Shown here one piece after another: positions 43,413 through 52,123 of a DNA stretch of 64,000 bases. Origin of the DNA: Promicromonospora soli (GTDB lineage Bacteria; Actinomycetota; Actinomycetes; Actinomycetales; Cellulomonadaceae); NCBI RefSeq assembly GCF_014653785.1, contig NZ_BNAS01000010.1, forward strand, positions 1-64,000. Direction: 5' to 3'. The notes below the pieces were generated by a model. The model was given only the letters and a program-made list of their open reading frames with translations. It had not been told where the DNA came from and made no database searches. How positions within the stretch are numbered: position 1 is the first letter of the stretch; the number at the start of each line of letters is the position of its first letter. The position numbers and the translations under genes are program-made.

Positions 43413-44228
43413 ATGTCCAGCATCATCGGCCCCGCACGCGGCGACCTGCTGCACGCCATGAGCTTCAACATCCGCTACGACGACGGCGAGACGCAGCCTG
43501 GCGAGCCCGACCACTGGCCGGAGCGCGCCCCACTCACCACGGAGTTCCTGCGGCGGGAGCAGCCGACCATCCTGGGGGTCCAGGAGGCGCTCTTCCACCA
43601 GCTCTCCGCGGTCGAGGCCGGGCTCGGCCAGGCCTACAAGATGGTGGGCTTCGGACGCGACGGCGGCGCCGGCGGGGAGCACTCCTGCATCTTCTACGAC
43701 GCGCGCCGGCTGACCGTGAAGTGGTGGGACCAGTTCTGGCTGTCCGACACCCCGGACCTGATTGCCTCCGCCACCTGGGGCAACACCGTGACCCGCATCG
43801 TCACCTGGGCCGAGCTGCACGACAACGTGACGGGGCGCGACTTCCTGCACATCAACTCGCACTTCGACCACGAGTCGGAGAACGCGCAGGTGCGCAGTGC
43901 CCAGGTGGTCCGCGACCAGGTGGCGGAGGCAGGCCTCCCCGTCGTGTTCACCGCCGACTGCAACGCCGCGGCCGAGGGCTCGGCGCCGTACGAGGTCCTG
44001 GTCACCCAGGGCGGGCTACAGGACACCTGGCTCGCCGCCGACCGCCGGCTCACCCCGTACATGGACACGTTCCACGACTACGAGACGCCGAACCCCGACG
44101 GGGTGCGGATCGACTGGATCCTCGCCACGCCCGGCATCGAGGTGCTGGCGGCTGCGATCAACACCTGGAACCGGGGTGGCCGCTACCCGAGCGACCACAC
44201 CCCGGTCCAGGCCCTGCTGAAGATCTGA
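43413..44228 (+). CDS. Endonuclease/exonuclease/phosphatase family protein
   Basis: A 271-residue EEP-fold hydrolase. Visible active-site elements are SFNIRYD near residues 17-23, the metal-binding Glu in LGVQEALFHQL near 50-60, HINSHFDH near 146-153, FTADCNA near 178-184, RIDWIL near 238, and the final SDHTPV with catalytic His near 262. Without a signal peptide it should act in the cytoplasm. The family cleaves phosphodiester or phosphomonoester bonds in nucleic acids, inositol phosphates or sphingomyelin; the closest kinds are annotated only by fold. GGAGGAG 5 nt before ATG 43413 fixes the start. Confidence 0.88.
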   Translation: MSSIIGPARGDLLHAMSFNIRYDDGETQPGEPDHWPERAPLTTEFLRREQPTILGVQEALFHQLSAVEAGLGQAYKMVGFGRDGGAGGEHSCIFYDARRLTVKWWDQFWLSDTPDLIASATWGNTVTRIVTWAELHDNVTGRDFLHINSHFDHESENAQVRSAQVVRDQVAEAGLPVVFTADCNAAAEGSAPYEVLVTQGGLQDTWLAADRRLTPYMDTFHDYETPNPDGVRIDWILATPGIEVLAAAINTWNRGGRYPSDHTPVQALLKI

Positions 44229-44236
44229 CGGATACA

Positions 44237-44313
44237 GGTCTCGCCAGGCCCGAGCACCGACGACAGGCTCGACCACCGGAACGGACCACCCGGTGGTCAA
44301 GCCTGTCGAGACC
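44237..44313. repeat. Nested inverted repeat (intergenic palindrome family)
   Basis: Inner arms CGACAGGCTCGACCACCGG (44261-44279) and CCGGTGGTCAAGCCTGTCG (44290-44308) pair with one mismatch in 19. Outer arms GGTCTCG (44237-44243) and CGAGACC (44307-44313) add a second, overlapping pairing. It lies between convergent genes and can terminate both. The core GACAGGCTCGACCACC recalls an intergenic repeat common in Micrococcales genomes (memory, not checked). Confidence 0.75.
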
Positions 44314-44326
44314 CGTCCGCGAGGCG

Positions 44327-45049
44327 TCAGGAACGACGGCGGGTGAACAGCACCGCGCCGATCCCCGCGGCGCCGACCACGATGCCGGCCGCGCCGAGCC
44401 AGCGACCCACGGGGTCGACGGCGCCCGCGGCCAAGGTTTCACCGGCCACCGTGGCGGAGTCGTCCGACTCCGCGGCGGCGCCGTGGTGTCCCTCCCCCGC
44501 CTCGGCGGCGGTGGTCGTGAACACGGGCGCGGGAGCCTCCGGCTCCTCGCCGTCGCCCGTGACCAGGTCGTCCCAGTCGACGACGGTGCCGTCGGTGTAC
44601 GTCTGGTGGGCGGGGAGCACCACATCGGTGCCCGCCTCGGGCAGGGCGCCGACCCGGACGGCGAACTCCTGGTACTCGTGCGGCGGTACCTCGTTGCCCT
44701 TCTCGGCGGTCCAGGTGACGCGCGAGGGCGCTTCGGAGACGGTCGCACCCTCGACCTCGTACGGCTCGTCGAGCTTGCTGACCTCGACCTCGACGTCCCA
44801 GCCGGGCAGGGTGCGCGGCGTGACGCTGAGGAACGGGGTGTCCGCGGGCAGGTCCACGACGAGCTTCTCCGTCGACTCGGTGTCCGACTCCGTCGGTACG
44901 CGGAACACGAGGCTCGCGTAGCTCTCGGCGGCGGTCGAGTCGGGGTTCACGGTGACGTGCGCGTACGCGGATGTGGGGAGCAGCACCAGAGCTGCCGTGG
45001 CGGGGACGGCCGCGAGGGCGCGCCGGGTGGGCATGCTGAAGCGAGTCAT
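44327..45049 (-). CDS. YcnI family copper-associated membrane-anchored protein (DUF1775)
   Basis: A 240-residue YcnI/DUF1775 protein. A Sec signal peptide ends at AYA so that the mature protein would begin with His31 (HVTVNPDS), the residue that forms the copper-binding histidine brace in characterised YcnI proteins. The domain continues with FRVPTESDTESTEKLVV, a conserved Trp in LPGWDVEV, and VTWTAE. An acidic His-containing linker follows, and a C-terminal transmembrane anchor (about 210-235, RRRS end). It probably binds copper outside the cell. The next gene upstream on the same strand encodes a membrane protein that may be a partner. Confidence 0.9.
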   Translation of the reverse strand: MTRFSMPTRRALAAVPATAALVLLPTSAYAHVTVNPDSTAAESYASLVFRVPTESDTESTEKLVVDLPADTPFLSVTPRTLPGWDVEVEVSKLDEPYEVEGATVSEAPSRVTWTAEKGNEVPPHEYQEFAVRVGALPEAGTDVVLPAHQTYTDGTVVDWDDLVTGDGEEPEAPAPVFTTTAAEAGEGHHGAAAESDDSATVAGETLAAGAVDPVGRWLGAAGIVVGAAGIGAVLFTRRRS

Positions 45050-45168
45050 GTACTTGGGATCCTTCGGTCTTGGTGGGTGAGGGTGGCGCACGGCGACGCA
45101 CCTCCCGCCCGACTCCCCGGCTCGAAGCGCCGCAGCGGAGCGAAGACGCTTCACGGGGTGGGGTTCCG

Positions 45169-45798
45169 TCAGGCCGCGAGGTACATCGCCCAGACCGACG
45201 ACGGCGGCCCTCGCCCCGGCGCGACGTCCACGTCCACGGAACCCGACGGCGTCTCGAGCGCCACGAGCGCGGGGGCGCGCCGGGTCACGGGGACCCACAG
45301 CGGCTCCACCAGGAGCGGCCGGACCAGCCAGGACGCGAGCAGCCAGACACCGCGCTCTACGCCAACGAGCAGCCCTACGGACACGACGGTCGCCAGGGCG
45401 TGCCACACGAACATCCCCGGGCCGATCGCCGTGGGCCCGGCCCCGATGCACTCCCCGAGCGTGCCCGCGGCAGAGCCGGCCAGGTGCGCATGCGCCCCGG
45501 AGGACGCCCCGCCGTCGGGCAGCGTGGACGGCGCGCAGGCGCCGCCGAGGAACGAGAAGACCTGGTGCAGGCCGTACTGGCCGATGCCCGCGAGGGCGAG
45601 GCCGCCCGGCCAGCGGATCTGCCGCCGCACCGCCACCGATGTCACCGCGAGGAGGAGCGCGCCGAGCAGCGCTATCGCCTCGGCCGGCGGGACGTGGCCA
45701 CCCGCCTCGAGGTGGGCGGTCAGGGCGAGCCCGAGCACCACCGCCGCCCACAGGAGCGCGCGGCCGAAGCCCACGGCTCCCGAGGACGGCGTCAGCAC
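45169..45798 (-). CDS. Integral membrane protein of unknown function upstream of ycnI
   Basis: A 209-residue protein with five or so hydrophobic segments (about 12-28, 40-57, 65-85, 125-145, 150-170). Between segments 3 and 4 is an extracytoplasmic loop with Cys and His (GACAPST, GAHAHLAG, LGECIGAG) that could bind a metal. I do not recognise the family. Position between a LytR_C gene and ycnI on one strand suggests copper handling at the membrane. The 120-nt gap to ycnI leaves room for a separate promoter. Confidence 0.65.
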   Translation of the reverse strand: MLTPSSGAVGFGRALLWAAVVLGLALTAHLEAGGHVPPAEAIALLGALLLAVTSVAVRRQIRWPGGLALAGIGQYGLHQVFSFLGGACAPSTLPDGGASSGAHAHLAGSAAGTLGECIGAGPTAIGPGMFVWHALATVVSVGLLVGVERGVWLLASWLVRPLLVEPLWVPVTRRAPALVALETPSGSVDVDVAPGRGPPSSVWAMYLAA

Positions 45799-45818
45799 AG
45801 CACAGACCCTAACCGCCG

Positions 45819-46481
45819 TTACTTCGCCGGCTGCGCCTCGTTGTCGTCCTTGGCCGGCAAGATCCGTTCCACAGGATCGATCGAGTCCGCCGGCACGCAG
45901 TCCTCAGCGTTCCGCAGCGGCTGGTCGGCCGTCAGCTGGACGTCCTCCACGTCGAGTGGCGGCACGTAGTCCTCGCCGATGAGCAGGTCGATCTTGCGAT
46001 CGACCCGGTCGTCCAGGACCAGCCGGATCTCCGGGAACTGCGCGGCGAGCGTGTACGCCTGCACGATCGCCTTCCGGCCGAACCGGATCTCCGACTCCTG
46101 GAGCAGCACCGGCACGTTGCCCTTGCCCACGATGTTGAACCCGCGGTCCGCCAGGACGGACTCGTGCGCGGTGGCCAGACCCGACTCGCCGGAGGCGTTG
46201 AGCACGCGGACCTGAGTGTCCGAGTATGCGGACGGGAGGGCGCCGTCGGGCTGCCCGGAGGCCTCCGGCACGCACGGCACCGGGTAGGTCTCCTGCTCCG
46301 TCACGCCCACCGTCGTGAACGGCCGGTTGAACGGCGAGCTGATGGCGCCCGAATAGACCGCGAGAGCGAAGATGCCGCAGACCGCCAGGAACGCGATGAG
46401 CACGCCGAAGACCACGGCCTGGCGCTCGTGCTCTCGGCGACGGCGCTCCACACGCGCCTGGTCGTACCCGGGGGATGTCAC
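45819..46481 (-). CDS. LytR C-terminal domain protein
   Basis: A 220-residue membrane-anchored protein. Its basic cytoplasmic N-terminus (RVERRRREHERQ) is followed by one transmembrane helix at about 23-45 and an extracytoplasmic LytR_C domain. The latter begins at TQVRVLNASGESGLATAHESVLADRGFNI (in part, about residues 90-117) and ends near 170. The catalytic LCP domain is absent, so it is an accessory or regulator of cell-wall ligation. GTG 46481 is supported by TAGGTT 7 nt upstream. It follows a conserved small gene by 19 nt and probably forms an operon with it. Confidence 0.88.
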   Translation of the reverse strand: MTSPGYDQARVERRRREHERQAVVFGVLIAFLAVCGIFALAVYSGAISSPFNRPFTTVGVTEQETYPVPCVPEASGQPDGALPSAYSDTQVRVLNASGESGLATAHESVLADRGFNIVGKGNVPVLLQESEIRFGRKAIVQAYTLAAQFPEIRLVLDDRVDRKIDLLIGEDYVPPLDVEDVQLTADQPLRNAEDCVPADSIDPVERILPAKDDNEAQPAK

Positions 46482-46500
46482 GCGATGAAACCTACCTGAG

Positions 46501-46797
46501 TCAGCGGAGGATGAGCACGCGAGCGTGCAGGACAGGACGTTGCTGGAGTGCGGCGCGCACCGCGCGGTGCAGGCCGTCCTCCAGGTACATGGTCCCCTCG
46601 TACTCGACGACATGCGCGAAAAGATCGCCGTAGAACGTGGAGTCCTCCGCCAGGAGGGTGTCGAGATCGAGCGTGCGCTTGGTGGTCACCAGCTCGTCGA
46701 GCCGCACTTGGCGCGGCGGCACGTCCACCCAGTCGCGGGTCTGCGAGCGCCCGTGCTCAGGGTACGGGCGGCCGTCTCCTACGGCCTTGAAGATCAT
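46501..46797 (-). CDS. Conserved small actinobacterial protein
   Basis: A 98-residue protein that is highly conserved among actinobacteria. Typical segments are MIFKAVGDGRPYPEHG, PPRQVRLDELVTTKRTLDLD, and EDSTFYGDLFAHVVEYEG. The C-terminal GLHRAVRAALQQRPVLHARV resembles ParB/sulfiredoxin-type folds that bind a catalytic or nucleotide group. Some databases call it a VapB-type antitoxin, which I cannot support: no toxin gene is adjacent. It sits 19 nt before the LytR_C gene, a pairing I recall from other Micrococcales. Function unknown. Confidence 0.8.
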   Translation of the reverse strand: MIFKAVGDGRPYPEHGRSQTRDWVDVPPRQVRLDELVTTKRTLDLDTLLAEDSTFYGDLFAHVVEYEGTMYLEDGLHRAVRAALQQRPVLHARVLILR

Positions 46798-46945
46798 CGG
46801 TCCATCCTCACTGGACTCGGCGGGGCACGGTCCGGGAGTGGCGGTGAGAAAACCTGCCTGCTGACGCCGGACGGCGTCCCGCACCCTACCGGAACGCGCG
46901 TGCCGACAACAGCCGGAAGGGTGCGGGCCTGGCGGTGGACGGCGG

Positions 46946-48601
46946 TCAGACGCTCGGCAGGTCACGCCGCCGGAAGCCCATGAAGGCCAGCAGGAACAGC
47001 AGGGCGGCGACACCGGAGAGGCCCCACATGTGAGACGCCTCGACACCCTCCAGCATCGGGTCGCCCACCCACCAGAACGGCGAGATCCCGCGCGCCCAGT
47101 CGGGCAGGTCGAACAAGTCCGCGAACAGGCCGACCACGAACATGTAGCCGAACAGCACCCATGCGATCCCGGTCGCCTTCGGCACCCACGCGTAGAGCGC
47201 GGCGGCGAGGCCGACCATCACCGCGAGAGCAGGCAGGTACGCGAGGGCCAGCTCGAGGTAGTCGAGGAAGCCGGGCTCCTCCACGCCGGAGGAGATCGCG
47301 CCGGCCCACAGGGTAAGCACCCCGCTCACCTGCACGACAACGGTGCCGAACGCCGCCCAGAACAGACCGGAGGCGAGCCACCGCGCGCGTCCCACTGGCT
47401 TGGCGAGCGCCAGCTCGGTGCGGCCGCTCTCCTCCTCGCCCTTGGCCCGGAGCGTCATCGCCACCGCGAACGCCGCGGAACCCAGCCCCACGTACAGGCC
47501 GAACACCCCGAGGAAGGTGCGGACCAGGTCCTCGCTCTGGCCCAGGATCGCCGCGTACACCGGGTTGTCCGCCACGGACTCGGCCATCTCGGGTACGGCC
47601 TCGACCACGCTTCCTGTGGCGAACCACATGAGTCCGAGCCCGAGCGCTGTCCACATCAGGCCCATGCGCTGCTGGGTAAAGACAAGGGCGAGCGGTCCGG
47701 TCAGGGTGGGCGCGGCGTCTGCCCGGCCGCCGCGCACCGCGACGAGCCCGGCACCGAAGTCGCGGCGCGAGCCCAGGACCGTGGCGAGCGCGATGAGCAG
47801 CAGGATCGCGACTGCGCAGAGGCCGAGCGGCCACCAGCGCATGTCCACGAACACCCGGGTCTGCTGCACCCACGCGATCGGGGACAGCCAGGACAGTGCG
47901 CTGCCGTGCTCCTCCTGGATGTCGCCGATGGTCCGGATCGCGTAGGCGGCACCGAGCACCGCGAGCGAGGCCCCGGTCGCGCCGCGCCCGTGCTCCATGG
48001 CCTGCGCGGCGACGAGTGCGATGGCGCCGAACACGAGCGCGCCGAGGGCTATCGAGAACGTCATGGTGAACGACTCGGCCGCGTCGAACTCGTAGGCGAC
48101 CAGCACGAGGCCCGAGACCGTGGCGACGATCACGTTGGCGATCAGCACCTGCAGCAGCGCCGCGACCGACGGCGCTTGCCGCCCCACAGCGCCGGCGCGC
48201 ATCAGCTCGGACCGGCTGCTCTCCTCCTCGGCGCGCGTGTGGCGCACAACCTGGAGGATGCTCATCACGGCTAGCGTGAGCAGTATCCACAGGATGAGCT
48301 CGTTGGCCGCAGCGGCTCCGGCCGTGTAGTTGTCGACGCCGTACCCCGGGCCGGCCATGGCGATCATCGCGGGCGTGGTCATGAGGGCTGCCCGCACCGC
48401 CATCGCCTCCGGGTCGTCCCCGAGGATCACGTACTCGCCGAGGCTGCCCGCGTACAGCAGGGCGATACCTAGCGGCCAGATGAGGAGCCGCAGCCGGTCC
48501 CGGCGCAGCATGAAGCGCAGCAGGCGCCCCGTGCCGGTGAGCGTGGACCCGAAGGCCGGCCCGCGCACGGCGACCGGTGGGGTCGCGACGGCGGCGGTCA
48601 T
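46946..48601 (-). CDS. ABC exporter permease (two fused halves)
   Basis: A 551-residue membrane protein with 12 hydrophobic segments arranged as two similar halves: about 30-260, and 300-545 after a loop. Each half contains a cytoplasmic HTRAEEESSRSELMRAGAVGR / LRAKGEEESGRTELALAKPVGR motif, which are related and mark an internal duplication. This is the exporter architecture of polyketide/antibiotic efflux permeases in actinobacteria. The start overlaps the ATPase stop by 4 nt. The TetR gene upstream probably controls both. Substrate unknown. Confidence 0.87.
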   Translation of the reverse strand: MTAAVATPPVAVRGPAFGSTLTGTGRLLRFMLRRDRLRLLIWPLGIALLYAGSLGEYVILGDDPEAMAVRAALMTTPAMIAMAGPGYGVDNYTAGAAAANELILWILLTLAVMSILQVVRHTRAEEESSRSELMRAGAVGRQAPSVAALLQVLIANVIVATVSGLVLVAYEFDAAESFTMTFSIALGALVFGAIALVAAQAMEHGRGATGASLAVLGAAYAIRTIGDIQEEHGSALSWLSPIAWVQQTRVFVDMRWWPLGLCAVAILLLIALATVLGSRRDFGAGLVAVRGGRADAAPTLTGPLALVFTQQRMGLMWTALGLGLMWFATGSVVEAVPEMAESVADNPVYAAILGQSEDLVRTFLGVFGLYVGLGSAAFAVAMTLRAKGEEESGRTELALAKPVGRARWLASGLFWAAFGTVVVQVSGVLTLWAGAISSGVEEPGFLDYLELALAYLPALAVMVGLAAALYAWVPKATGIAWVLFGYMFVVGLFADLFDLPDWARGISPFWWVGDPMLEGVEASHMWGLSGVAALLFLLAFMGFRRRDLPSV

Positions 48602-49593
48602 CGCGCACCGGCCTTGCGGCTCGCCGCCGGCGATCCATCGGCGGCCGAGGCGGCCCCGGCGGCTGCGTCGGAGGAGTCCAGCACGTCGCCGTAGTGGCGC
48701 ATGAACAGGTCCTCCAGGGACGGCGGGGTCGCGGTGAAGCTGTGCACGTCGAGCGCGGTGACGGCGGACAGGACGGCGCCGATCTCGGCGTTGTCGGCGT
48801 CGAACGTGACCCGCGTGGCGCCGTCGGCCGGCGTGGTGACCAGGTCGTGGACACCCGGCAGCCGCTCGACGGACGACGGGTCGGCGCCCACCACCGCGGT
48901 CACGCTGGTGCGGGTGAGGTGGCGCAGCTCGTCCAGCGTCCCGGACTCGACATCGGTGCCGTTGCGGATGATCGTGACGGTGTCGCACACCTTCTCGACC
49001 TCGGACAGGATGTGGCTGCTCAGCAGCACGGACCGGCCAACGGACCTGGCCTCGCGGATGTACTCGGTGAACACGGCCTCCATGAGGGGGTCCAGGCCGG
49101 AGGTCGGCTCGTCGAGCACGTACAGCTCCGCATCCGTCAGGAAGGCCGCGACCAGAGCGACCTTCTGCCGGTTGCCCTTGGAGTACGTGCGCGCCTTCTT
49201 GTGCGGGTCCAGCTCGAACCGCTCCAGCAGCTCGGCCTTGCGGGCCCTGAGCCGCGCCTTGTCCGTGCGCCCGCTGAGCCGGGCGAGGTAGTCGATGCAC
49301 TCGCCGCCGGTCAGGTTGGGCCACAGGCTCACGTCGCCGGGCACGTACGTGATGCGCTTGTGCAGCTCGACGGCGTCTCGCCACACGTCGCCACCGAACA
49401 GCCGCGCGGAGCCCGAGTCGGCCCGCAGCAGGCCGAGCAGGACTCGGATGGCGGTGGACTTGCCGGCCCCGTTGGGACCAAGGAAGCCGCGGATCTCTCC
49501 GGGCTGGACGGCCAGGTCCAGGCCGGCGAGGGCCTGCACGCTGCCGAAGGACTTGTACAGGTCGTGAATCTCGATCGCTGGTGTCGCGGTCAT
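48598..49593 (-). CDS. ABC exporter ATP-binding protein
   Basis: A 331-residue ABC ATPase of the drug-resistance (DrrA-like) class. Walker A GPNGAGKST is near 39-47, the signature is modified to YSKGNRQKVALVAAFL near 137-152, and Walker B AELYVLDEPTSGLDP follows near 155-169 with LSSHILSEV after it. The C-terminal 100 residues form the usual exporter extension and end in an Ala/Ser-rich tail. Coupled to the permease by an ATGA overlap. It lies 71 nt downstream of a TetR gene on the same strand. Confidence 0.92.
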   Translation of the reverse strand: MTATPAIEIHDLYKSFGSVQALAGLDLAVQPGEIRGFLGPNGAGKSTAIRVLLGLLRADSGSARLFGGDVWRDAVELHKRITYVPGDVSLWPNLTGGECIDYLARLSGRTDKARLRARKAELLERFELDPHKKARTYSKGNRQKVALVAAFLTDAELYVLDEPTSGLDPLMEAVFTEYIREARSVGRSVLLSSHILSEVEKVCDTVTIIRNGTDVESGTLDELRHLTRTSVTAVVGADPSSVERLPGVHDLVTTPADGATRVTFDADNAEIGAVLSAVTALDVHSFTATPPSLEDLFMRHYGDVLDSSDAAAGAASAADGSPAASRKAGAR

Positions 49594-49664
49594 GGCTCGC
49601 TCGCTCTCTGACGTCGGTACGGGGACGTGTCAGGGGTGGCGCTCGTGCGACCGGCGGGCGCCGG

Positions 49665-50396
49665 TCAGCCAGGGGTCGCGGGCGCTCCCCCACCCGGCGA
49701 CGGCGGGTCCGGCACGTACATGAGGTACTCGTCGAGCATGCGCCGGGACGTGAGGAAACCCTCGGTGAACAGCTCCATCATCGGCAGGTAGCTGTTCGCG
49801 AAGTAGTCGCGGACTATGGCCCCGAGGTCGCCCGGGTCGGACGGCGGGCTGAGCGTCACCTCGAGCAGCAGCGCACCGAGCGAGGAGAGCGTGAGGTAGC
49901 GCGCCCGCGCGGCCTCGTCCCGGCTGGGCACGATCACGCCGGCAGCGACACCATCCCGGGTGTAGCCCACCGCGTCGGCGACCATGTGGTCGATGAACTC
50001 CCGGGCCAGCGGGCTGCCGTCCTGCATGGACCGCAGGACGTACCCGACGATGGGCGCGTTCTCCTCGACGGCCGCGAACTTGTGCAGGAAGCTCTGGCCC
50101 GCAGCGGCCTCGGCGACGTTCTCGCGCTTGAGCCGGCGGATAGTGGCCAGCATGTGTGCGTCGACCTCGGTGCGGAGCTTCTCCTTGGAGCCGAAGTGGT
50201 GCATCACGAGTCCGGCACTCACACCCGCGTCCTTGGCTATCGCGCGCACCGATGCGCCGAACCCCTCCACTGCGAACCGGCGGACCGCCGCGTCGCGGAT
50301 CCGGGCGCGCGCGGTGCGGTCGACGTCGGCGGGCACACCGTTGCCCGACGGCGGGGTGGTCCCCCCGCGCCCCTCGACAGTCTCGACTGAACGCAT
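49665..50396 (-). CDS. TetR-family regulator of the adjacent ABC exporter
   Basis: A 243-residue TetR repressor. The HTH is ASVRAIAKDAGVSAGLVMHHF near residues 48-68, after an N-terminal arm of about 30 residues, and the ligand domain has aromatic patches (YFANSYLPMMELF). ATG 50396 is chosen because TATAAG (50411-50406) lies 9 nt upstream, suggesting a leaderless mRNA. An ATG at 50405 would abut the -10 and is unlikely. An inverted repeat covers this promoter (next entry). The order regulator-ATPase-permease implies ligand-induced efflux. Confidence 0.88.
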   Translation of the reverse strand: MRSVETVEGRGGTTPPSGNGVPADVDRTARARIRDAAVRRFAVEGFGASVRAIAKDAGVSAGLVMHHFGSKEKLRTEVDAHMLATIRRLKRENVAEAAAGQSFLHKFAAVEENAPIVGYVLRSMQDGSPLAREFIDHMVADAVGYTRDGVAAGVIVPSRDEAARARYLTLSSLGALLLEVTLSPPSDPGDLGAIVRDYFANSYLPMMELFTEGFLTSRRMLDEYLMYVPDPPSPGGGAPATPG

Positions 50397-50422
50397 GTTT
50401 AACATCTTATACACGCGTTCAG
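50387..50422. promoter_or_regulatory. Candidate TetR operator over the exporter-operon promoter
   Basis: CTGAACGC (50387-50394) and GCGTTCAG (50415-50422) are perfect inverted copies 20 nt apart. They enclose an 11-bp palindrome ATGTTTAACAT (50395-50405) and the -10 TATAAG on the minus strand (50406-50411). Repressor binding here would block the leaderless tetR transcript. Confidence 0.6.
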
Positions 50423-50543
50423 CCGGTGCGGCGACCCGCCTCGTGATTGGATTGCGATCCCCGGACATATCGGTACAAGACATTGCCGTCCAGCGTGGCG
50501 GCGCTCGTAGCCGAGCTCCCACCCCAGAAAGGGACACAACTAC

Positions 50544-51083
50544 ATGAGAACCATCTCCCGCTTCACCGCTGCCGTCGCCAGTGTCGGCGTCGCTGCCGCC
50601 CTTGCGGTCGCAGCTCCCGCACAGGCCAGCGATACCTCCGACATCGCGGCAGCCCCGACCTCCGCCTCGCAGATGGCCCCGACCGAGGCGGTGTACTACC
50701 GCTCCTGCGTTCCCGCGCTCCACGAGCCTGCCCAGGTCCGCAGCTGCGTCTACCTGCACAAGGACGGGCCACAGTTCCTCGGCGAGGCGCACGTCACGGA
50801 CGTCGTCGGCGGCCGGAACTACAACGTCATGGTCCTGGACCTGAAGATCCAGGGATACCTGGGCGGCCAGTGGCGCCCCGTCTCCAACACCTGGAAGGCC
50901 GACAGGGACGGCTGGTTTGAGAAGCGCGACACCGTGCAGCACACGAACTGGGGCACCTGCTCCGGCGCGGGCGAGACGATCCCGCTGCGCACCGCCGTCA
51001 CGGTCCGCTACCAGCACGTGAGCGGCGGCACGACGACGACGGTGACGCGGTACTCGCCGTCGGCCCTCTTCCGGTGCCCGTGA
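50544..51083 (+). CDS. Secreted protein of unknown function
   Basis: A 179-residue exported protein. The Sec signal peptide (RTISRF then a hydrophobic core) ends at AQA near residue 28. The mature domain has four Cys (55, 68, 139, 178), likely two disulfides, and a beta-rich appearance (YNVMVLDLKIQGYLGGQWRP). No catalytic motif is seen. It resembles small secreted actinobacterial proteins without assigned function. AAAGGGA is a weak Shine-Dalgarno 10 nt before ATG 50544. It is divergent from the TetR gene and followed by a strong hairpin. Confidence 0.8.
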   Translation: MRTISRFTAAVASVGVAAALAVAAPAQASDTSDIAAAPTSASQMAPTEAVYYRSCVPALHEPAQVRSCVYLHKDGPQFLGEAHVTDVVGGRNYNVMVLDLKIQGYLGGQWRPVSNTWKADRDGWFEKRDTVQHTNWGTCSGAGETIPLRTAVTVRYQHVSGGTTTTVTRYSPSALFRCP

Positions 51084-51118
51084 CCCGCTGAGGGTCTCGG
51101 CCCGTAGCTCGTCCCGGT

Positions 51119-51151
51119 CGGTCGGCCACGCGGTCTTCGCGTGGCCGGCCG
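51119..51151. terminator. Terminator hairpin between convergent genes
   Basis: GGCCACGCG (51124-51132) and CGCGTGGCC (51138-51146) pair perfectly around the loop GTCTT, with the stem extended by about five more pairs including one G-U. It separates the secreted-protein gene from the leftward oxidoreductase gene. Confidence 0.75.
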
Positions 51152-51165
51152 ATCGTGGCCGTGGA

Positions 51166-52092
51166 TCAGCCGAGCTGCGGACGCACCTCGCGCGCGATCA
51201 CGTCGAGGTGGTCGAGGTCCGCCAGGTCGAGCACCTGCAGGTAGACCCGCTGGACACCGTCGGCCTCGAGAGCCTTGAGCCGGTCCACCACCTCGGCGAC
51301 GGTCCCGGCGATGCCGTGCTCGCGCACCTCGGCCGGCTCACGACCGATCGCCGCGGCACGCCTGGCGAACTCGGCCTCGTCCTGCCCGACGGCGACGACG
51401 AGCGCCACCGACTGGACCATCGACTCGGGCGCGCGCCCGGCGTCGGCCAGCGCCTTGTTGATGACCTCGATCCGCGGGCCGATCGCGTCGATCTCCGGGA
51501 AGGACTGGTTGTACTCGTCGGCGTACTTGGCCGCGAGCGCGGGCGTGCGGCGGGGGCCGCCGCCGCCGATGAGTACCGGGATCTTCGGCTGGATGGGCTT
51601 CGGCAGGGCCGGCGAGTCCGTGAGCTGGTAGTGCTCGCCGGAGAACGAGAACTTCTCCCCGACGGTGGTGCCCCACAGGCCGGTGATGATCGCGAGCTGC
51701 TCCTCGAGGATGCCGAACCGCTTGTCGGGGAACGGGATGCCGTAGGCGCTGTGCTCGCGTGCGAACCAGCCGGTGCCGAGGCCGAGCTCCGCGCGGCCGC
51801 CGGACATCTGGTCCACCTGCGCCACCTGGATGGCGAGGACGCCTGGATGCCGGAACGTCGCGGACGACACCAGCGTGCCGAGCCGGACGGTGGAGGTGTC
51901 GCGGGCGAGGCCGGCGAGCGTCGTCCACGCGTCGGTGGGGCCGGGCAGGCCGTCACCGCTCATCGCGAGGTAGTGGTCGGAGCGGAAGAACGCGCTGAAC
52001 CCGAGCCGCTCGGTCGCCTGGGCGACGGCAAGCTGGTCGTCGTACGTCGCGCCCTGCTGGGGCTCGGTGAAGATTCGCAGATCGAGAGTCAC
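51166..52092 (-). CDS. LLM-class F420-dependent oxidoreductase
   Basis: A 308-residue luciferase-like TIM-barrel protein of the actinobacterial LLM class that generally uses F420H2 or FMN. Family segments include FFRSDHYLAMSG near 36-47, VRLGTLVSSATFRHPGVLA near 70-88, GRAELGLGTGWF near 100-111, and IPVLIGGGGPRRT near 172-184. The start is GTG 52092, since homology begins at TLDLRIFTEPQ. CATTGT lies 7 nt upstream. Substrate unknown. It follows the mycothiol nitroreductase homologue on the same strand, separated by a long palindrome. Confidence 0.88.
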   Translation of the reverse strand: MTLDLRIFTEPQQGATYDDQLAVAQATERLGFSAFFRSDHYLAMSGDGLPGPTDAWTTLAGLARDTSTVRLGTLVSSATFRHPGVLAIQVAQVDQMSGGRAELGLGTGWFAREHSAYGIPFPDKRFGILEEQLAIITGLWGTTVGEKFSFSGEHYQLTDSPALPKPIQPKIPVLIGGGGPRRTPALAAKYADEYNQSFPEIDAIGPRIEVINKALADAGRAPESMVQSVALVVAVGQDEAEFARRAAAIGREPAEVREHGIAGTVAEVVDRLKALEADGVQRVYLQVLDLADLDHLDVIAREVRPQLG

Positions 52093-52123
52093 GGCCTCAA
52101 CAATGCCACGCCACTCCGACGTC

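Noticed and set aside
42591-44228. 545-codon frame reading through SRP RNA and tRNA-Ser into the EEP gene
   Set aside because: It crosses two RNA genes and has no protein-like composition before ATG 43413, where a strong Shine-Dalgarno and homology begin.
46501-46797. VapB antitoxin of a toxin-antitoxin pair
   Set aside because: No PIN-domain toxin gene is adjacent. The protein is broadly conserved and paired with a LytR_C gene, which argues against a mobile TA module.
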